Below, piece by piece: positions 1 to 10,761 of a stretch of DNA of 64,000 nucleotides. The stretch comes from Lamellibrachia satsuma (lineage: Eukaryota; Annelida; Polychaeta; Sabellida; Siboglinidae). A program made the position numbers and the translations under genes. Position 1 is the stretch's first letter. Each line of letters starts with the position of its first letter. The notes below the pieces were generated by a model, which ran no database searches, was not told where the DNA came from, and worked only from the letters and a program-made list of their open reading frames with translations. The stretch spans positions 10,671,500 through 10,735,499 of the forward strand of contig BSQZ01000001.1 in NCBI GenBank assembly GCA_033239005.1, written 5' to 3'.

Positions 1-890
1 GAGGAACTATGTCAGAGATCCCCCATCTGATACATCAGCATCGATGTTGTCGCTTTGGTGTGGTGTTGCACATCGAGTTGAAAGGAGGAAAGTGACATAT
101 AGTGTATGGGGCATGTTGATTCACTGGACATTTGTATTTAAAAGATGGACGATCTCAGAATGCAACTTTAACGTACACAAAAGTTCTACGTTGCTATGGG
201 ATGACAATGTTTGTTGATGTTCGTTTGACGTCACACGCCGACCCCGTACGGACATTGCCAAGAGAAATGTCAAATCGCTTGGGGCTTCTTTGCAACTAAT
301 ATAATTAGCTTTTATTGAAGAGTAGCCAATAACATTATATGATAATACATTTCAAATTACAAATACACCTATTTGTTATCATATATCAGGATGTTTGGAA
401 TATTTGCATAATATGATCTTTTAAAATAATAATTTAATAAATATAAGCCATGCCAACTATTGTCGTTCATGTATTATAACTAGCAGACCAATAAAATAAA
501 GTAATCAACTTAAGACACATTTCAATGTTATTTGTTAAACAGTTACACTTGTCGAAAGTAAAACTACGTTTGATGTCGACCTTTCGCGCGCAAAGCCACT
601 TGCAGTGCAAACATCTGAGTCTAACTATGCCGTTCTCAATTCATTCCAAATCGAAGCCTCCAAAGTTCACTTTCCCAGCCAAATACCACATTAATCAGAA
701 TGTGTTGGCAACTTGTATTGTCAATCGGATTGTGTACCGCCGGGATGAATCGGCGGGTGGAGCCGATAACTTGCACATTTGTTTGGTTAACTGAATCGGC
801 GGGAAGCATTTTGAATCGGCCTTAATTTCGAACACTGAACATGGTAATAACATTTTCTAAATTATAATTAATACAATTATTCTTATTATC
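1..890. other. Unit head, no gene seen
   Basis: AT-rich sequence shared by all copies of the unit (9,889-10,760; 24,723-25,590; 31,290-32,155). Short open frames around 525-794 and their equivalents do not keep the same frame between copies and have no recognisable domain. An AATAAA lies near 490. Nothing else supportable. Confidence 0.5.
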
Positions 891-897
891 CACTTGA

Positions 898-1408
898 ATA
901 CTAGTGTGGCGTGGTGGTGCTGTGGATAGAACACTAGTGGGGCGTGGTGGTGTTGTGGATAGAACACTAGTGGGGCGTGGTGGTGTTGTGGATAGAACAC
1001 TAGTGGGGCATGGTGGTGTTGTGGATAGAACACTAGTGGGGCATGGTGGTGTTGTGGATAGAACACTAGTGGGGCGTGGTGGTGTTGTGGATAGAACACT
1101 AGTGGGGCGTGGTGGTGCTGTGGATAGAACACTAGTGGAGCATGGTGGTGTTGTGGATAGAACACTAGTGGGGCATGGTGGTGTTGTGGATAGAACACTA
1201 GTGGGGCGTGGAGGTGTTGTGGATATAACACTAGTGGGGCGTGGTGGTGTTGTGGATAGAACACTAGTGTGGCGTGGTGGTGTTGTGTATAGAACACTAG
1301 TGGGGCGTGGTGGTGTTGTGGATCGAACACTAGTGGGGCGTGGTGGTGTTGTGGATAGAACACTAGTGTTGCGTGGTGGTTTTGTGGTTACAACGCTAGT
1401 GGTGCTTC
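898..1408 (+). repeat. 33-bp minisatellite array 1 (about 15 copies)
   Basis: Unit of 33 bp containing actagtggggcgtggtggtg followed by ttgtggatagaac. Since 33 is a multiple of 3 and the unit lacks stops in some frames, long open frames appear on both strands (VDRTLVGRGGV on plus, QHHHAPLVFYP on minus); these follow from the repeat and there is no start, splice site or domain to support a gene. Main variants are gcgtgg, gcatgg and a few gtatag units. Confidence 0.95.
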
Positions 1409-1601
1409 AGTTCTGTATAAATGAAATACCTGGCGACAGACAGTGGTGGATATGTGAACGAATAGTCTATGCACAGAAATAAAAGGGATATGTCTGAATC
1501 TCCCATCTAGCGGTAGTGTAGTTGCAAAAACATTGTTCTCTCTATCGACAGAACCCATGTTCGAATCCTCTTATTGCCGTATCGAACCTCATTTGGAATA
1601 T

Positions 1602-2530
1602 TGAATACACGCATGGAGGTCATGTCGTAAGAAGGACCCAGATAAGTTAGAAAGTATACAAAGCAGAGCAACTAAAATGATTCCAGAACTGAAAGACCTT
1701 AGTTATGAAAGCCGCTTAATAAAATACGGTTTGGCAACACTTGAAACAGGGAGACTAAAATATGATCAAATAGAAGGTTTTTTAATATTGAATGATTATG
1801 AGGATATTAATAGGAATATGTTCTTCATTCTTAAAGAAGGCAGTAGAACAAGAGGGCACAAATCAGCATTAGTTAAAGAACAATGTAGGTTGGACATCAG
1901 AAAGTACTCATTGTTATATAGGATGATAAATGAATGGAATAAACTATCAAATGTATTAATGCTAGTAGTGTGAATATATTTGATACGGCCGGGCTATACG
2001 TAGATGGAAAAAATGTTGGACTCTCGATAAGCCAATGGCTTCTTTGTCCACTTGCCACTCGGAACTTGTAGTTTTTGGACGGCTGTCTTTTCTTGTTAAA
2101 TCAATATGGATACAGAAGACAGCGGCAGCGATAAACAGAGATTAGGGGAATTCCGAACTTCCGCTCGTCTACGATGACGTCATCCTACCAGGACATCATG
2201 ACTTATTGACACTTTTTAACTTAACTTTAATATTGATGTGTTCATTTATCTTAGTTTGTTTATTATTATATTTTTGTGTAAACTAATTAATTTTATTCAA
2301 TTATATTATATACAGTAAGTCATATTATTACTATAGTAACTTTTAATATGGTCAAGGATTATATTTACATATCCATTTTAATTATTATTGTTATTTTGTA
2401 ATGTTATATATAGTTTTAGATATGATATTAAACGTACTATTTTTAATATATTTGCAGTACATTTTATGCAAAGCTCTGGGAACTGTATTGAATATGGCAC
2501 TATATAAAATAAATATTATTATTAATTAAA
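1602..2530 (+). pseudogene. Non-LTR retrotransposon fragment: end of reverse transcriptase ORF and 3' end
   Basis: The frame from about 1,600 to 1,973 reads like the C-terminal region downstream of the reverse transcriptase palm in jockey/Rex/CR1-type elements, with the pattern KLESIQSRATKMIPEL, GLATLETGRL, EGFLILNDYEDIN and a final NEWNKL. A stop (tgaatac at about 1,600) separates it from the upstream frame. It is followed by about 550 bases of 3' sequence ending in a cactatataaaataaat(att) motif, typical of short-repeat LINE tails. The RT catalytic core is absent. The same fragment occurs at 11,561 and 33,040. Confidence 0.75.
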
Positions 2531-3025
2531 ATATCACCATGCACATTACATCTTCGTTTAAATGTCTCGCAAATCGACGAAACACTCATCATAATTTAGT
2601 TCGAATTGTGAGACTGTAGTCCAAATGGCCCCCTGCCAGCGGATGGCAAAATGTGTGATTACAGGCATTATAATGGGGGAGGATGTAAACGCCCTTGTAG
2701 GTCGAAAAGCCTTCTAACCCTATCTAGCTGCACAGCATCATATCCATCTCGATACAGATCGGTTGTAGCAAAACCCGCGGTAAACTGTTCACATGAAAAT
2801 TTATTTTGAGCTTCCCAATTATACAAAAAGCCCTTATCAATGCAGGACTATGCACAGTAGCCACGAAAAGCTGGGACAAATGAAATGAAAATGTAGAATA
2901 GGCAAACATGATTGCAGTCATTAGGCCATGGCCCCTTTGGCTTACACATTTTGATTTGATTGATTTTTATTTGTTCTTTTATTTATCTGTTGCGCCGCTA
3001 CATGGTAGCATGGGTGACTAGGCAT
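2531..3025. other. Spacer of the duplicated unit, nothing recognised
   Basis: Repeated at 12,626-13,125 and 33,948-34,450. No open frame with domain content; short frames do not persist between copies. Confidence 0.5.
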
Positions 3026-3027
3026 GC

Positions 3028-3175
3028 CCCCTTTGTCCTCCCACTTTGTCCTCCCCTTTGTCCTCCCCCTTTGGCCTCCCCTTTGTCCTCCCTCTTTGGC
3101 CTCCCCCTTTGGCCTCCCCCATTGGCGTCCACTTTGGCCTCAATCATTGGCCTCCACTTTGGCCTCCCCTTTGCG
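3028..3175 (+). repeat. C/T-rich minisatellite (ccctttgtcctcc), about 12 copies
   Basis: Units of 12-14 bp of the form CCCCTTTGTCCTC or CCCTTTGGCCTCC. All six frames stay open for long distances because the unit has few stops; these frames are not genes. Same locus in copies 2 and 3 at 13,126 and 34,454. Confidence 0.95.
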
Positions 3176-3667
3176 AGATCCTAGATACGCCACTGATTGT
3201 AGTAGTGGTATAAAAAAAAATGCACCGGTTACAGGTGAGACAAATATTCAAAGGCTGTCAACATAAGGAAGGCACCAAAGATAGTTTAATGTTTAAGTTA
3301 ATTTATTCATAACATATGAATGACATAAAACCAAATGATCCTTTCCCCAGCATCCGATGCCCTCAACCCTGCGCGTGTGGCCTCTCATTGCTCTAAATAT
3401 TGCTGCACTGTTACGGCGCAATGAACCTATAACGTAATGTAATAATGTAATGATGTAATGGATTATTCCATGCCACAGAAAGGTAACGTCAACCAAATTA
3501 TTTCGGTAGCGAAATATGTGTATATATTTGACTTTCGTTTGCAACCTTTCTAATACTTCCCTCTAATAATAACGAATAATAACGAATGTATAAAGCATAT
3601 GTAGACAAACGCTATTTTCAACGTGTATATTATCCAGATTTTAACGAAAGCTCCTGTCTTTGTGCAG
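3176..3667 (-). other. Putative last intron upstream of the PPxY exon
   Basis: Sequence between the minisatellite and the exon at 3,668. It ends with a pyrimidine-rich stretch (ctcctgtctttgtgcag) that makes a good splice acceptor. It contains the word taatgtaataatgtaatgatgtaatgg. No supportable gene. Confidence 0.4.
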
Positions 3668-4256
3668 ATCACATTCAACGCCGAGGCCAACCATCTGCCC
3701 AACATTGCCTGTCGACGTGGAACATAACCTCCCATGGAGATGCATAACAAAGCCACCTCTGAGACACACTACTCCAACACCTTGGCCAGGTGACAGGAAC
3801 TACGGCAGAGAGAAAGAGGAGGACAACAGTTTGGTCAATCTTTTGTTTTTAGTGTTTAGTGCACCAGTATTATGTATCTGTTACGCATGTGCCTACTGTA
3901 GCCGAGAAAAGGCTCCCAGTGATGGGACTGACACAACCATCAACCGGGAAATTGGGCCCGTTCAGCCACCAGAAGCGTCTCCTCACACCGAGGGCACCAC
4001 GACACCGTACGGGAGCATCGACCAGGCGGATAATTCATTGCCGACCTACAACCAAGCTCTCTCGATGCCATCTTCTTATGGTCACACTCCAGTACCGTTG
4101 TCAGCGCCATCTCTAGACGATGGCCGGTCCCCGCCAGCTTATAGTGAAATCAACATACAACTGTCCACCAGCGCAATACGCGTGTCAACTGTCGGGTGGG
4201 CTGCTCGCTCGCCTGTCGCATCCGTGAACAACATGACAACTATGACAAGATTTTAG
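3668..4256 (+). CDS. Last exon of a single-pass membrane protein with PPxY/PTY tail motifs (copy 1)
   Basis: Function unknown. After the acceptor at 3,666-3,667 the frame gives 195 residues to a TAG at 4,254. Residues 1-54 are polar and Pro/Thr-rich, 55-76 form one hydrophobic segment (LLFLVFSAPVLCICYAC) followed by C and basic residues, and the remaining ~115 residues are a Ser/Pro-rich tail with TTPYGSI, LPTY (about 124-127) and SPPAYSE (PPAY at 155-158). PPxY motifs normally bind WW domains such as those of Nedd4-type ligases. The exon starts on the third base of a codon, so it needs a phase-2 upstream exon; the 41-nt signal-peptide exon found elsewhere in the window is phase 2. An AATAAA lies at 4,444. 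A cytoplasmic adaptor or receptor-like role is inference. Copies: 13,771 (intact) and 35,534 (frameshifted). Confidence 0.6.
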
Positions 4257-4443
4257 TGGCAGGACACTGAACTAGATCATCTGCCATTAGTCCAATCAGA
4301 AAACGTCTATAGTGAAATGTGGATTGTTATATGTGTGCGTGTGTGTGAACGTGTGCGCATGCGTGTGTCCGCGTGCGTGCACATAGCTACTTTTTAGATC
4401 ACGTGGTTCTCGTGTTGATGATGCCAACTGTTGACATCTTTCT

Positions 4444-4449
4444 AATAAA
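4444..4449 (+). terminator. Poly(A) signal AATAAA of PPxY gene copy 1
   Basis: AATAAA in ctttctaataaaacgttc, 188 bases after the stop codon; kept in copies 2 (14,515) and 3 (36,368). Confidence 0.55.
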
Positions 4450-4683
4450 ACGTTCTATAGCGTTTAACTCGAATCTTATACACCTGTTTCCTTAGAGGGT
4501 ACGAATTGCCCGAACTTACCATATTGCGTCGCAATTTCAAGAAACCATACATTTATTTACTGGCAGCACCAAGTACCAAGGCCTAGATGGATAGTTCTGC
4601 GATAAAGTTGTGTATCCTGAAATGTGGTAAACACTTGCAACCTACCAAGTTATTCCGTCCGGAGGATGGGAATTTTTTATAGC

Positions 4684-4691
4684 ACGCGCGC

Positions 4692-4734
<43 letters not shown>

Positions 4735-4737
4735 TGA
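4684..4737 (+). repeat. (TGCG)n microsatellite
   Basis: Alternating gcgcgcgcg then (tgcg)n, about 54 bp, preceded by a degenerate gtgtgtgtg run at 4,335. Alternating purine-pyrimidine, so capable of left-handed DNA. Present at the same place in copies 2 and 3. Confidence 0.9.
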
Positions 4738-4739
4738 AC

Positions 4740-5600
4740 ATATATTCCAGTAATCTACATACTTAAATAAGTTTTTAGTCTGCTATTCTGTTTCATTGTG
4801 TGTCGTTCTTTAACTGTGTTAGAAACGAATCATTACAATTTGTTTTATACCCAAGCATAACCTATAACCTAATAAAAAAAATGTATTCTCCCTAAGAATT
4901 ACCCCTTTTCATTATTAAAAGATAGCTCTTTTGCGGAACACTGTGTCCTGTTGAATAAATGATTGTGCCAGTTTCAGTTCTTGCCCCATTAGATTAGTAA
5001 ACTGTTGAACACGGTGCCGTTTTTTTCTCACAGAAAGGCTTCTTTTATTCACACTTGTGTCCTTTTTATAATTGAATGTGCCCTTTTGAGTCCAAATCCC
5101 TCCAATGAACCCCTTTTGTCACATCATGACATTTGTTTCGCTGAAAGGGTCGTTTTCGGTCGCCGTCTCCAGAAAATCACTCTGTAATTTAATACTGTGA
5201 TTTTTTTCCAGTCAAAGTGCCCATTTCGGCAAATATTTTTTTTCATTTGTGCCATTGCAATATCGGCACACGACTCTTGTGGAAATTGCTCTCCTCTTTT
5301 TCCAATGAAATTGCCCTAACTCAATTATATTATTAAAAAAAATATATACATTTTTCAAAACGTGTAGACGTATTTTTTTATTTGTGTACATTCGAATATT
5401 AATCTTTTAAGAAATGGCTAAAAATATGTCTTTAATGTGCAGAAATACCGGTTTCTTGGCTTGGAACTTGACTAAAATGCCGCGACAAAAACAATCTATG
5501 TAAACATTCCAGGGACTTATAAGGCAGGATGAAGCATGATTGGGGCAAGGAGTGATGGGAGCAAGTTGGTCTGATGGGGGGGCACAAATAAATCTACTTT
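4740..5600. other. Spacer of the duplicated unit, no gene seen
   Basis: AT-rich, shared with 14,815-15,640 and 36,660-37,560. Short frames such as 5,005-5,187 are not conserved in frame between copies. Contains repeated words about a 'tgtgccctttttataattgaaagtgcc' type sequence, which may be an old transposon, but no termini are visible. Confidence 0.4.
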
Positions 5601-5699
5601 GGGAGGGGATAATGCGCACACTTTGCGTGCAAAATATTTCAATAAATTCAACATTCAGTGGAACATATGGAGTTCTTGGTAGTAAAGTGTTCGTGATTT

Positions 5700-5880
5700 T
5701 TTCTCAGAATTTTATATGAATAGGCCTTTTTCGTTTTCTGTGATTTTGTTATTAAAGTCGATGCGGCGATTTCAGACCAACATTCATGCACTCGGAGTTC
5801 GTATATTTGAGACCCCATAGCACATTTAAAAACGAAAACTAAAGTTGCCAAGGTTTCTGTTGATTAAGCCCCTACAGATA
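5700..5880 (-). mobile_element. Penelope-like element, 3' remnant only
   Basis: Matches the left (3') part of the element at 15,733 and 37,637 (gatgaataggcctttttcg, gtcgatgcggcgatttcag). The GIY-YIG coding part is missing in this copy, replaced by a short tandem of caacaaactgtataatacag at 5,915-5,965. Confidence 0.5.
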
Positions 5881-7000
5881 ACAGTTATAAAAATATAATA
5901 CATACTACAATTCAACAAACTGTATAATACAGACAATATTACAACAAACTGTATAATACAGACAAACTATGGTGTATACTATAATACAACAAACAATAAT
6001 ACTGAGGACGGGCATGAGACTATAATACAACTTACTATTGACGAACCGACATATCATTCAATCACCGCCCGCAGAATATTAGGCCTACGCCGGTAAATAT
6101 GTTTTGTTTGTCTGGCCAGTCAGAAGCACGTTAGGCACTATTGTAAATGAGGGGATGTGACAGGGGTCTCAACTTCCCATCTTTCACCTGTTTGAGGGCC
6201 ACCGTCCCACCATTTCCGAGAGTTCGCTTCCCACCAATTTCGTCCTCGCTAGCCAGGTGTGGTATTAGATCCACGTACAGTACCCGTGGCACATCGACTT
6301 GTTGTAAAATGGATTTGTTTTCCCACGCAATGTGCGGACGTAGGGGAGATCGGGGTAGTTGTTACAATTTTCAGTTAAAGTCACTTTTTGTGAAAAGTAT
6401 GTTAGATACATTATATCTGTCAACGCATACATTAAATATATTATTCGTGTTAATGCAATGTACCATACCACTGATATTCCATATTGTAGTTATGCAGATA
6501 TATGACATTTTCCACGCGAAGTCGACTGTAACAACTAGCCCCGTAAGTGGGGCACGTTGTTACTGCAAAGAACTCGTGGATCGCAAAGCAAGTGTCACTC
6601 GTACATATTACTGTTATTACATTAATTGGATTGTACACACTTATACATCTTAAACACAGTGTGCATTACAATGTAGGTGTTCACGGCTTCGTATATTAAG
6701 CTTTTAGTTTTTATTTACCAAAGGGAATCATTCCCTAGATTATTGCATAGCAAACAATTGTGAATGAAATGCAAATTATTTAATGTAGTATGAAATAATG
6801 AATAGAAATGTATGTGTAATGCGATTTCTACTAGATTGAATGATAAACACACGTACGCACACACGCACACTCGCACGAGACATAACAGAATCGCCGATGA
6901 CGACATTCACTTTGGCAGTGACGTGTACTAGCATAGAACGATCGATCTTTTGTGCCCGTGCAGGGATCGACGTCTGAGGGGGGGGTCCCCACATACAAAT
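5881..7000. other. Spacer of the duplicated unit, no gene seen
   Basis: Shared with 16,216-17,330 and in part 38,140-38,360. The longest frame (6,147-6,653) breaks in copy 2 and has no recognisable domain. A (CGTACGCACACACGCAC) stretch lies near 6,852. Confidence 0.4.
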
Positions 7001-7015
7001 GTTTTGTTTCCCAGG

Positions 7016-7144
7016 CCAATCAGAAGCACGTTAGGGTTCAGTGTTGACTCATCGAGCCTAGTACAGCCCTGAGACGCAATCAGTTGTGGACCATGGCCGC
7101 GATGCTCGTCTCATTCCTACTGCTCACTGCGGTCGTCCCACTAA
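7016..7144 (+). pseudogene. CCAAT promoter plus signal-peptide exon cassette, donor lost
   Basis: CCAAT at 7,016-7,020 lies 86 bases before ATG 7,102. The exon encodes MLVSFLLLTAVVP, a short hydrophobic signal peptide. In intact cassettes (8,653 and 43,582) the exon ends in ..g|gtaagt; here the junction reads cccactaagt, so the GT donor is missing. Homologous cassettes are at 17,357, 18,693 and 58,028. Confidence 0.55.
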
Positions 7145-7383
7145 GTTCTTCGATAGCGACCGACTCACACGGCGTGTAAACACAGGGCGTCGTGCGAGAT
7201 TACGATTTACGAACTCCATCCTAAACCAAACAAACTTTTTTCTTAGAGTAAAACTAGTGAAGCTGCTGGATGAAAAAAAAGGCGATTACGAAATCATTTC
7301 AACAGACCAAGCATGTCACTGACTTCAAAGTCTACGTGATCCGTTTTGTACTCTATATATATTAAATTGGAAGACGGTTTTTG

Positions 7384-7435
7384 AGAGGCGCGGTAGTGTA
7401 ATGGTTAGCACATCTGCTTTATATGCCAAAGTCTA
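7384..7435 (+). repeat. tRNA-like SINE head, partial
   Basis: gcgcggtagtgtaatggttagcacatctgctttatatgcc resembles the 5' half of a tRNA (A-box-like tggttagcaca), broken off before a B box and followed by a repeat of its own flank. Confidence 0.45.
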
Positions 7436-7483
7436 CGTGATCTATTTGTGCTCTATATATTACATTGGAAGACAGTTTTTGAG

Positions 7484-7628
7484 AGGCGCGGAAGTGTAAT
7501 GGTTAGCACATCTGCTTTATATGCCATAGCTACACCGGGACCAGGATTTCTACACCAGGTTAAAAACCTGGCTTTCAATGTTGTTGACTGCGCATCCGTC
7601 GTGACACGGATGTCGGTCGCGTCTCGCT
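7484..7628 (+). repeat. tRNA-like SINE
   Basis: Same A-box-like head as at 7,384, continued by a conserved tail: acaccgggaccagg, then a short hairpin accaggtt/aaaa/acctgg and a body ending tcggtcgc..tctcgctaaa. Seven related copies occur in the window. A canonical GGTTCGANNCC B box is not visible, so Pol III activity is unlikely. Confidence 0.5.
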
Positions 7629-7729
7629 AAAGACGTAAAACGAGGACGATTAGGTACTAACAATGAACGGTCGGTTTTTATGCAGAGATTTGTGCAGGGT
7701 AACCTCATAGAAACGTTTTGCTTGCCTGG

Positions 7730-7796
7730 CCAATCAGAAGAACATTATGGTTCAGTGTTAACACGCCGAGCCAGGTACAGCGCTATGGAGCGGTCC
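7730..7796 (+). promoter_or_regulatory. CCAAT cassette running into the (ACTC)n tract
   Basis: CCAAT at 7,730-7,734 with the shared downstream block (atcagaag..ggttcagtgtt..acgccgagccaggtacagcgct). Instead of the signal-peptide exon it continues into atggagcggtccctcgctcgc and the tetranucleotide repeat. Confidence 0.4.
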
Positions 7797-8069
7797 CTCG
7801 CTCGCTCGCTCGCTCGCTCAGTCACTCACTCAGTCACTCACTCACTCACTCACTCACTCACTCACTCACTCTCTCACTCACTCAGTCATTCACTCACTCA
7901 CTCAATCAATCACTCACTCACTCACTCTCTCACTCAGTCACTCACTCACTCACTCACTCACTCACTCACTCAGGCACTCACTCAGTCACTCAATCAGTCA
8001 CTCACTCACTCAGTCATTCACTCACTCAGTCACTCACTCAGTCACTCACTCACTCACTCACTCACTCAT
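7797..8069 (+). repeat. (ACTC)n microsatellite, interrupted
   Basis: About 270 bp of tcac/actc repeats with agtc and aatc interruptions, translating as (S-H-S-L-T)n in every frame, which explains the long frames here. Shorter pure versions are at 18,062, 43,650 and 58,822. Confidence 0.95.
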
Positions 8070-8212
8070 TTGTCTTCGCTCACACTGGAGCACAGAGCGC
8101 TAACAAATCTCCTCCAGCAAAACAAGAGTGAAATAATAGTGTTTATCAAAACACATATGCAAACAAACGTTTGTTTTCACTTGTATGATATAACAGTTTT
8201 GAAACAAGCTTA

Positions 8213-8514
8213 TGTCCTTGCGCAAGTCACATTCAATGTCGTGGCCAGGCATCGGTCGAACATTGGCTCCCGACATTGACCCAACGTCGATTTCCGGCAC
8301 TGGCTCGAAGTCGACTCCATACAATGTATCTACGTCGACAACACACCGGAGGAGAGACATCGCAACCACTACAACAACACGGGCTCACACTACAACAACA
8401 CGGGCTCACTCTACAACAACACAGGCTCACACTACAAGAACACGGGCTCACACTACAAAAACGGGCAAAACACAACTACAACCGCAACTACAACTTCTTT
8501 TGAACCGTGCATAG
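8213..8514 (+). pseudogene. Thr-rich exon remnant of the PPxY family with 21-bp coding minisatellite
   Basis: After ttgcgcaag the frame reads SHSMSWPGIG.. and then a 21-bp minisatellite (acaacaacacgggctcacact) read as TTTTRAH repeated four to five times. The start aligns with the PPxY exon (tcacattcaa.gtcg.ggcca), so this is a diverged relative. The transmembrane and PPxY part found at 43,990 and 59,380 is absent; the frame ends at the SINE-cassette junction. The acceptor reads caag|t where the functional exon has cag|at, changing splice phase. Confidence 0.45.
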
Positions 8515-8566
8515 ATCGACGTATGCAGTCGGGGGGTCCCTACATAGAACAGTTTTGTTTGCCTGG

Positions 8567-8652
8567 CCAATCAGAAGCACGTTTGGGTTCAGCGTTGACT
8601 CATCAAGCCAGGTACAACGCTGAGACGCAATCAGTTGTGGACCGTGGCCGCG
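8567..8652 (+). promoter_or_regulatory. Putative promoter with CCAAT box of signal-peptide exon
   Basis: CCAAT (8,567-8,571) within ggccaatcagaagcacgtt, 86 bases upstream of ATG 8,653. The block is repeated with high similarity before every copy of the exon, which suggests promoter plus exon were amplified as one cassette. No TATA box is seen. Confidence 0.4.
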
Positions 8653-8693
8653 ATGCTCGTCTCGTTCCTACTAATCACTGCGGTCGTCTCACG
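8653..8693 (+). CDS. Signal-peptide exon with intact splice donor
   Basis: ATG at 8,653 starts MLVSFLLITAVVS followed by two bases of an Arg codon, then gtaagt at 8,694. The 41-nt coding stretch ends in phase 2, exactly what the exon at 13,771 (and 3,668) needs: CG + A gives Arg, followed by SHSTPRP. I infer a gene 8,653-8,693 joined to 13,771-14,359, with an intron of about 5.1 kb spanning the unit junction. Transcript evidence is needed; the signal-peptide call rests on the n-h-c pattern of a short hydrophobic leader. Confidence 0.45.
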
Positions 8694-8769
8694 GTAAGTT
8701 TGTACGAGACCAGGCATTACGAACTCCATCCCAAACTATCACTCTTCATATTACAGAGGAAGACAGTTT

Positions 8770-8915
8770 TTAAGAGGCGCGGTAGTGTAGTGGTTAGCAC
8801 ATCTACTTTACGTGTCAGAGTTACACCGGGACCAGGCATTATACACCAGGTGTAAAAACCTGGCTTTCAACGTTGTTGACTGCGTATCACTCAGATGTCG
8901 GTCGCGCCTCGCTAA
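8770..8915 (+). repeat. tRNA-like SINE
   Basis: Head gcgcggtagtgtagtggttagca followed by the shared tail with the accaggtgtaaaaacctgg hairpin, as at 7,484. Confidence 0.5.
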
Positions 8916-8939
8916 ACACGTGAAAGAACCGTTTTAGTT

Positions 8940-9545
8940 AATAACTAATACAAGCAAGCTCAATTCCATGTATTTATTATTGTTTCCATGCACGCGCTCA
9001 TAGCACAGAGCGTCCAGGCTTTCCCCGGGATATTCTGATCGTCGGTGACGTCGCTCGCAATCGCCACTTGTGGATTCACTCATGAACCGTTGACAGTCCC
9101 AGGTCTCCGTGCCTGAGTGAACATGATATGGCGCGTGCTACGGTCGTTGTTTCCGCGCCTCGTTAGCATACTGACTGTCAATGGATCGCCCAGGTGACGT
9201 GTCTAGGATCTCGCTAGTGGGGGGGAAGTTTTGTCACCCATTATTTTATCACCATGTAGTAACGCAACAGGCTAAATACGAAACAAATTAAGAAGTAGAA
9301 ATTATTGAACATTTCAAACACTTCTTTAAACATGTCCTAAAGGTTTTGTTTACCTGTAGAACAGGTAACGTAAATTATTTAAACTAGATGCGCTGGGGAA
9401 TTTGCTGAGAAAACTCAAAGGAGTAGAAATAAACATCCAAGGAAATGTTTAATTATTTCTGAAAATGAACTTAAATATGTAGGCTTCAAAGCGGGGAGCA
9501 TAATGAATAAAAGCGAGTGAGATATTTTGATTGCAGATATTAACG
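8940..9545. other. Spacer, no gene seen
   Basis: Shared with 19,045-19,650. No open frame of note. Confidence 0.4.
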
Positions 9546-9548
9546 GGA

Positions 9549-9885
9549 CAGTAGGGTAGGACGGGGGAATACGCCCACCTTAAGCAAGAAATTGAATAAC
9601 AACAAATACTAAAGTTTATTCGAAAAAACAGTTTAATATCCGAAAGAAGCAGTTACACTCAATTATAATAAACAGTATTAAACGTCTGATGACAAACAGT
9701 TTTCAAGTTAAACGCATTCTAAAAAAGTCTTATGTAGGTGTATTGCCCCTTTGCCTGGGGCAATACGCCTACAGAAAGGGGCAAGTCGCCCAGTGGTAGG
9801 CGTTTCGCCTCACAATAAATCAGGGAATCGTGTTGACATCACATATGTCACGTCACGTATAACATATAATTATATTTATATATAT
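9549..9885 (+). mobile_element. Left arm of a pogo-like DNA transposon (solo end)
   Basis: Begins cagtagggtaggacggggga, which is the inverted counterpart of the right end at 22,914-22,940. It contains a hairpin with 13-15 bp arms around gtattgcccc/ggggcaatac (9,736-9,772) and further copies of the gccc..acgcc motif. The rest of the transposon is deleted and the next 10-kb unit begins. Confidence 0.6.
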
Positions 9886-10761
9886 ACAACTGATACATCG
9901 GAATCGATGTTGTCGCCTTTTTGTGGTGCTGCACATGGAGTTGAAAGGAAGAGGAAAGTGACATATAGTGTATGGGGCACGTTGATTCACTGGACAAAAG
10001 ATGGACGATCTCAGAATGCAACTTTAACGCATACAGATGTTCTACGTTGCTATGGGATGACAATGTTTGTCGATGTTCGTTTGACGTCACACACCGAATC
10101 TGTACGGACATTGCCGAGCGAAATGTCAAATCGCTTGGGGCTTCTTTGCAACTAATATAATTAGCTTTTATTGAAGAGTAGCCAATAACATTATATGCTA
10201 ATACATTTTAAATTACAAATACAACTGTTTGTTATCATATATCAGGATGTTTGGAATATTTGCATAATATGATCTTTTAAAATAATAATTTAATAAATAT
10301 AAGCCATGCCAACTATTGTCGTTCATGTATTATAACTAGCAGACCAATAAAATAAAGTAATCAACTTAAGATACATTTCAATGTGAATGTTATTTGTGAA
10401 ACAGTTACATTTGTTGAAAGTAAAACTACGTTTGATTTCGACGTTTCGCGCGCACTGCCACTTGCACTGCAAACATCTCAGTCTAACTATGCCGTTCTCA
10501 ATTCACTCCAAAGCGAAGCCTCCAAAGTTCACTTTCACAGCCAAATACCACATTACTCAGAATATGTTGGCAAATTAAATTGTCAATCGGATTGTGTGCC
10601 GCCGGGATGAATCGGCGGGTGGAGCCGATAACTTGCGCATTTGTTTGGCTAACTGAATCGGCGGGAAGCATTTTGAATCGGCCTTAATTTCGAACACTGA
10701 ACATGGTAATAACATTTTCTAAATTATAATTAATACAATTATTCTTATTATCCACTTGAAT

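Larger units (their letters stand above)
1..9888 (+). repeat. Tandem segmental duplication, copy 1 (left end outside window)
   Basis: This segment repeats as 9,889-19,975 with the same order of landmarks: 33-bp minisatellite (about 900 and 10,765), LINE fragment, C/T-rich minisatellite (3,028 and 13,126), PPxY exon (3,668 and 13,771), Penelope-like 3' part, CCAAT cassettes, (ACTC)n (7,797 and 18,062) and a pogo-like left end (9,549 and 19,655). The offset drifts between about 9,860 and 10,330 because minisatellite and indel lengths differ. The copies are nearly identical by eye over hundreds of bases, so the duplication is fairly recent. Confidence 0.9.

Noticed and set aside
857..1482. Long open frames on both strands over the 33-bp arrays (also 10,766-11,557, 25,600-26,313, 32,165-32,779)
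   Set aside because: Both strands are open because the unit is 33 bp and lacks stops; no start context, domain or splice signal.
4684..4737. CRISPR-like or regulatory repeat
   Set aside because: Simple (TGCG)n microsatellite without spacers; the genome is animal.
6147..6653. 168-codon frame in unit 1 (equivalent 16,480-16,831 in unit 2)
   Set aside because: The frame breaks at different places in the duplicate and no domain is recognised.
7484..7560. Functional tRNA gene
   Set aside because: A-box-like head but no canonical B box, no foldable acceptor stem, and many copies: SINE-derived.
7680..8279. Ser/His/Leu/Thr-repeat 'protein'
   Set aside because: (ACTC)n microsatellite, open in all frames.
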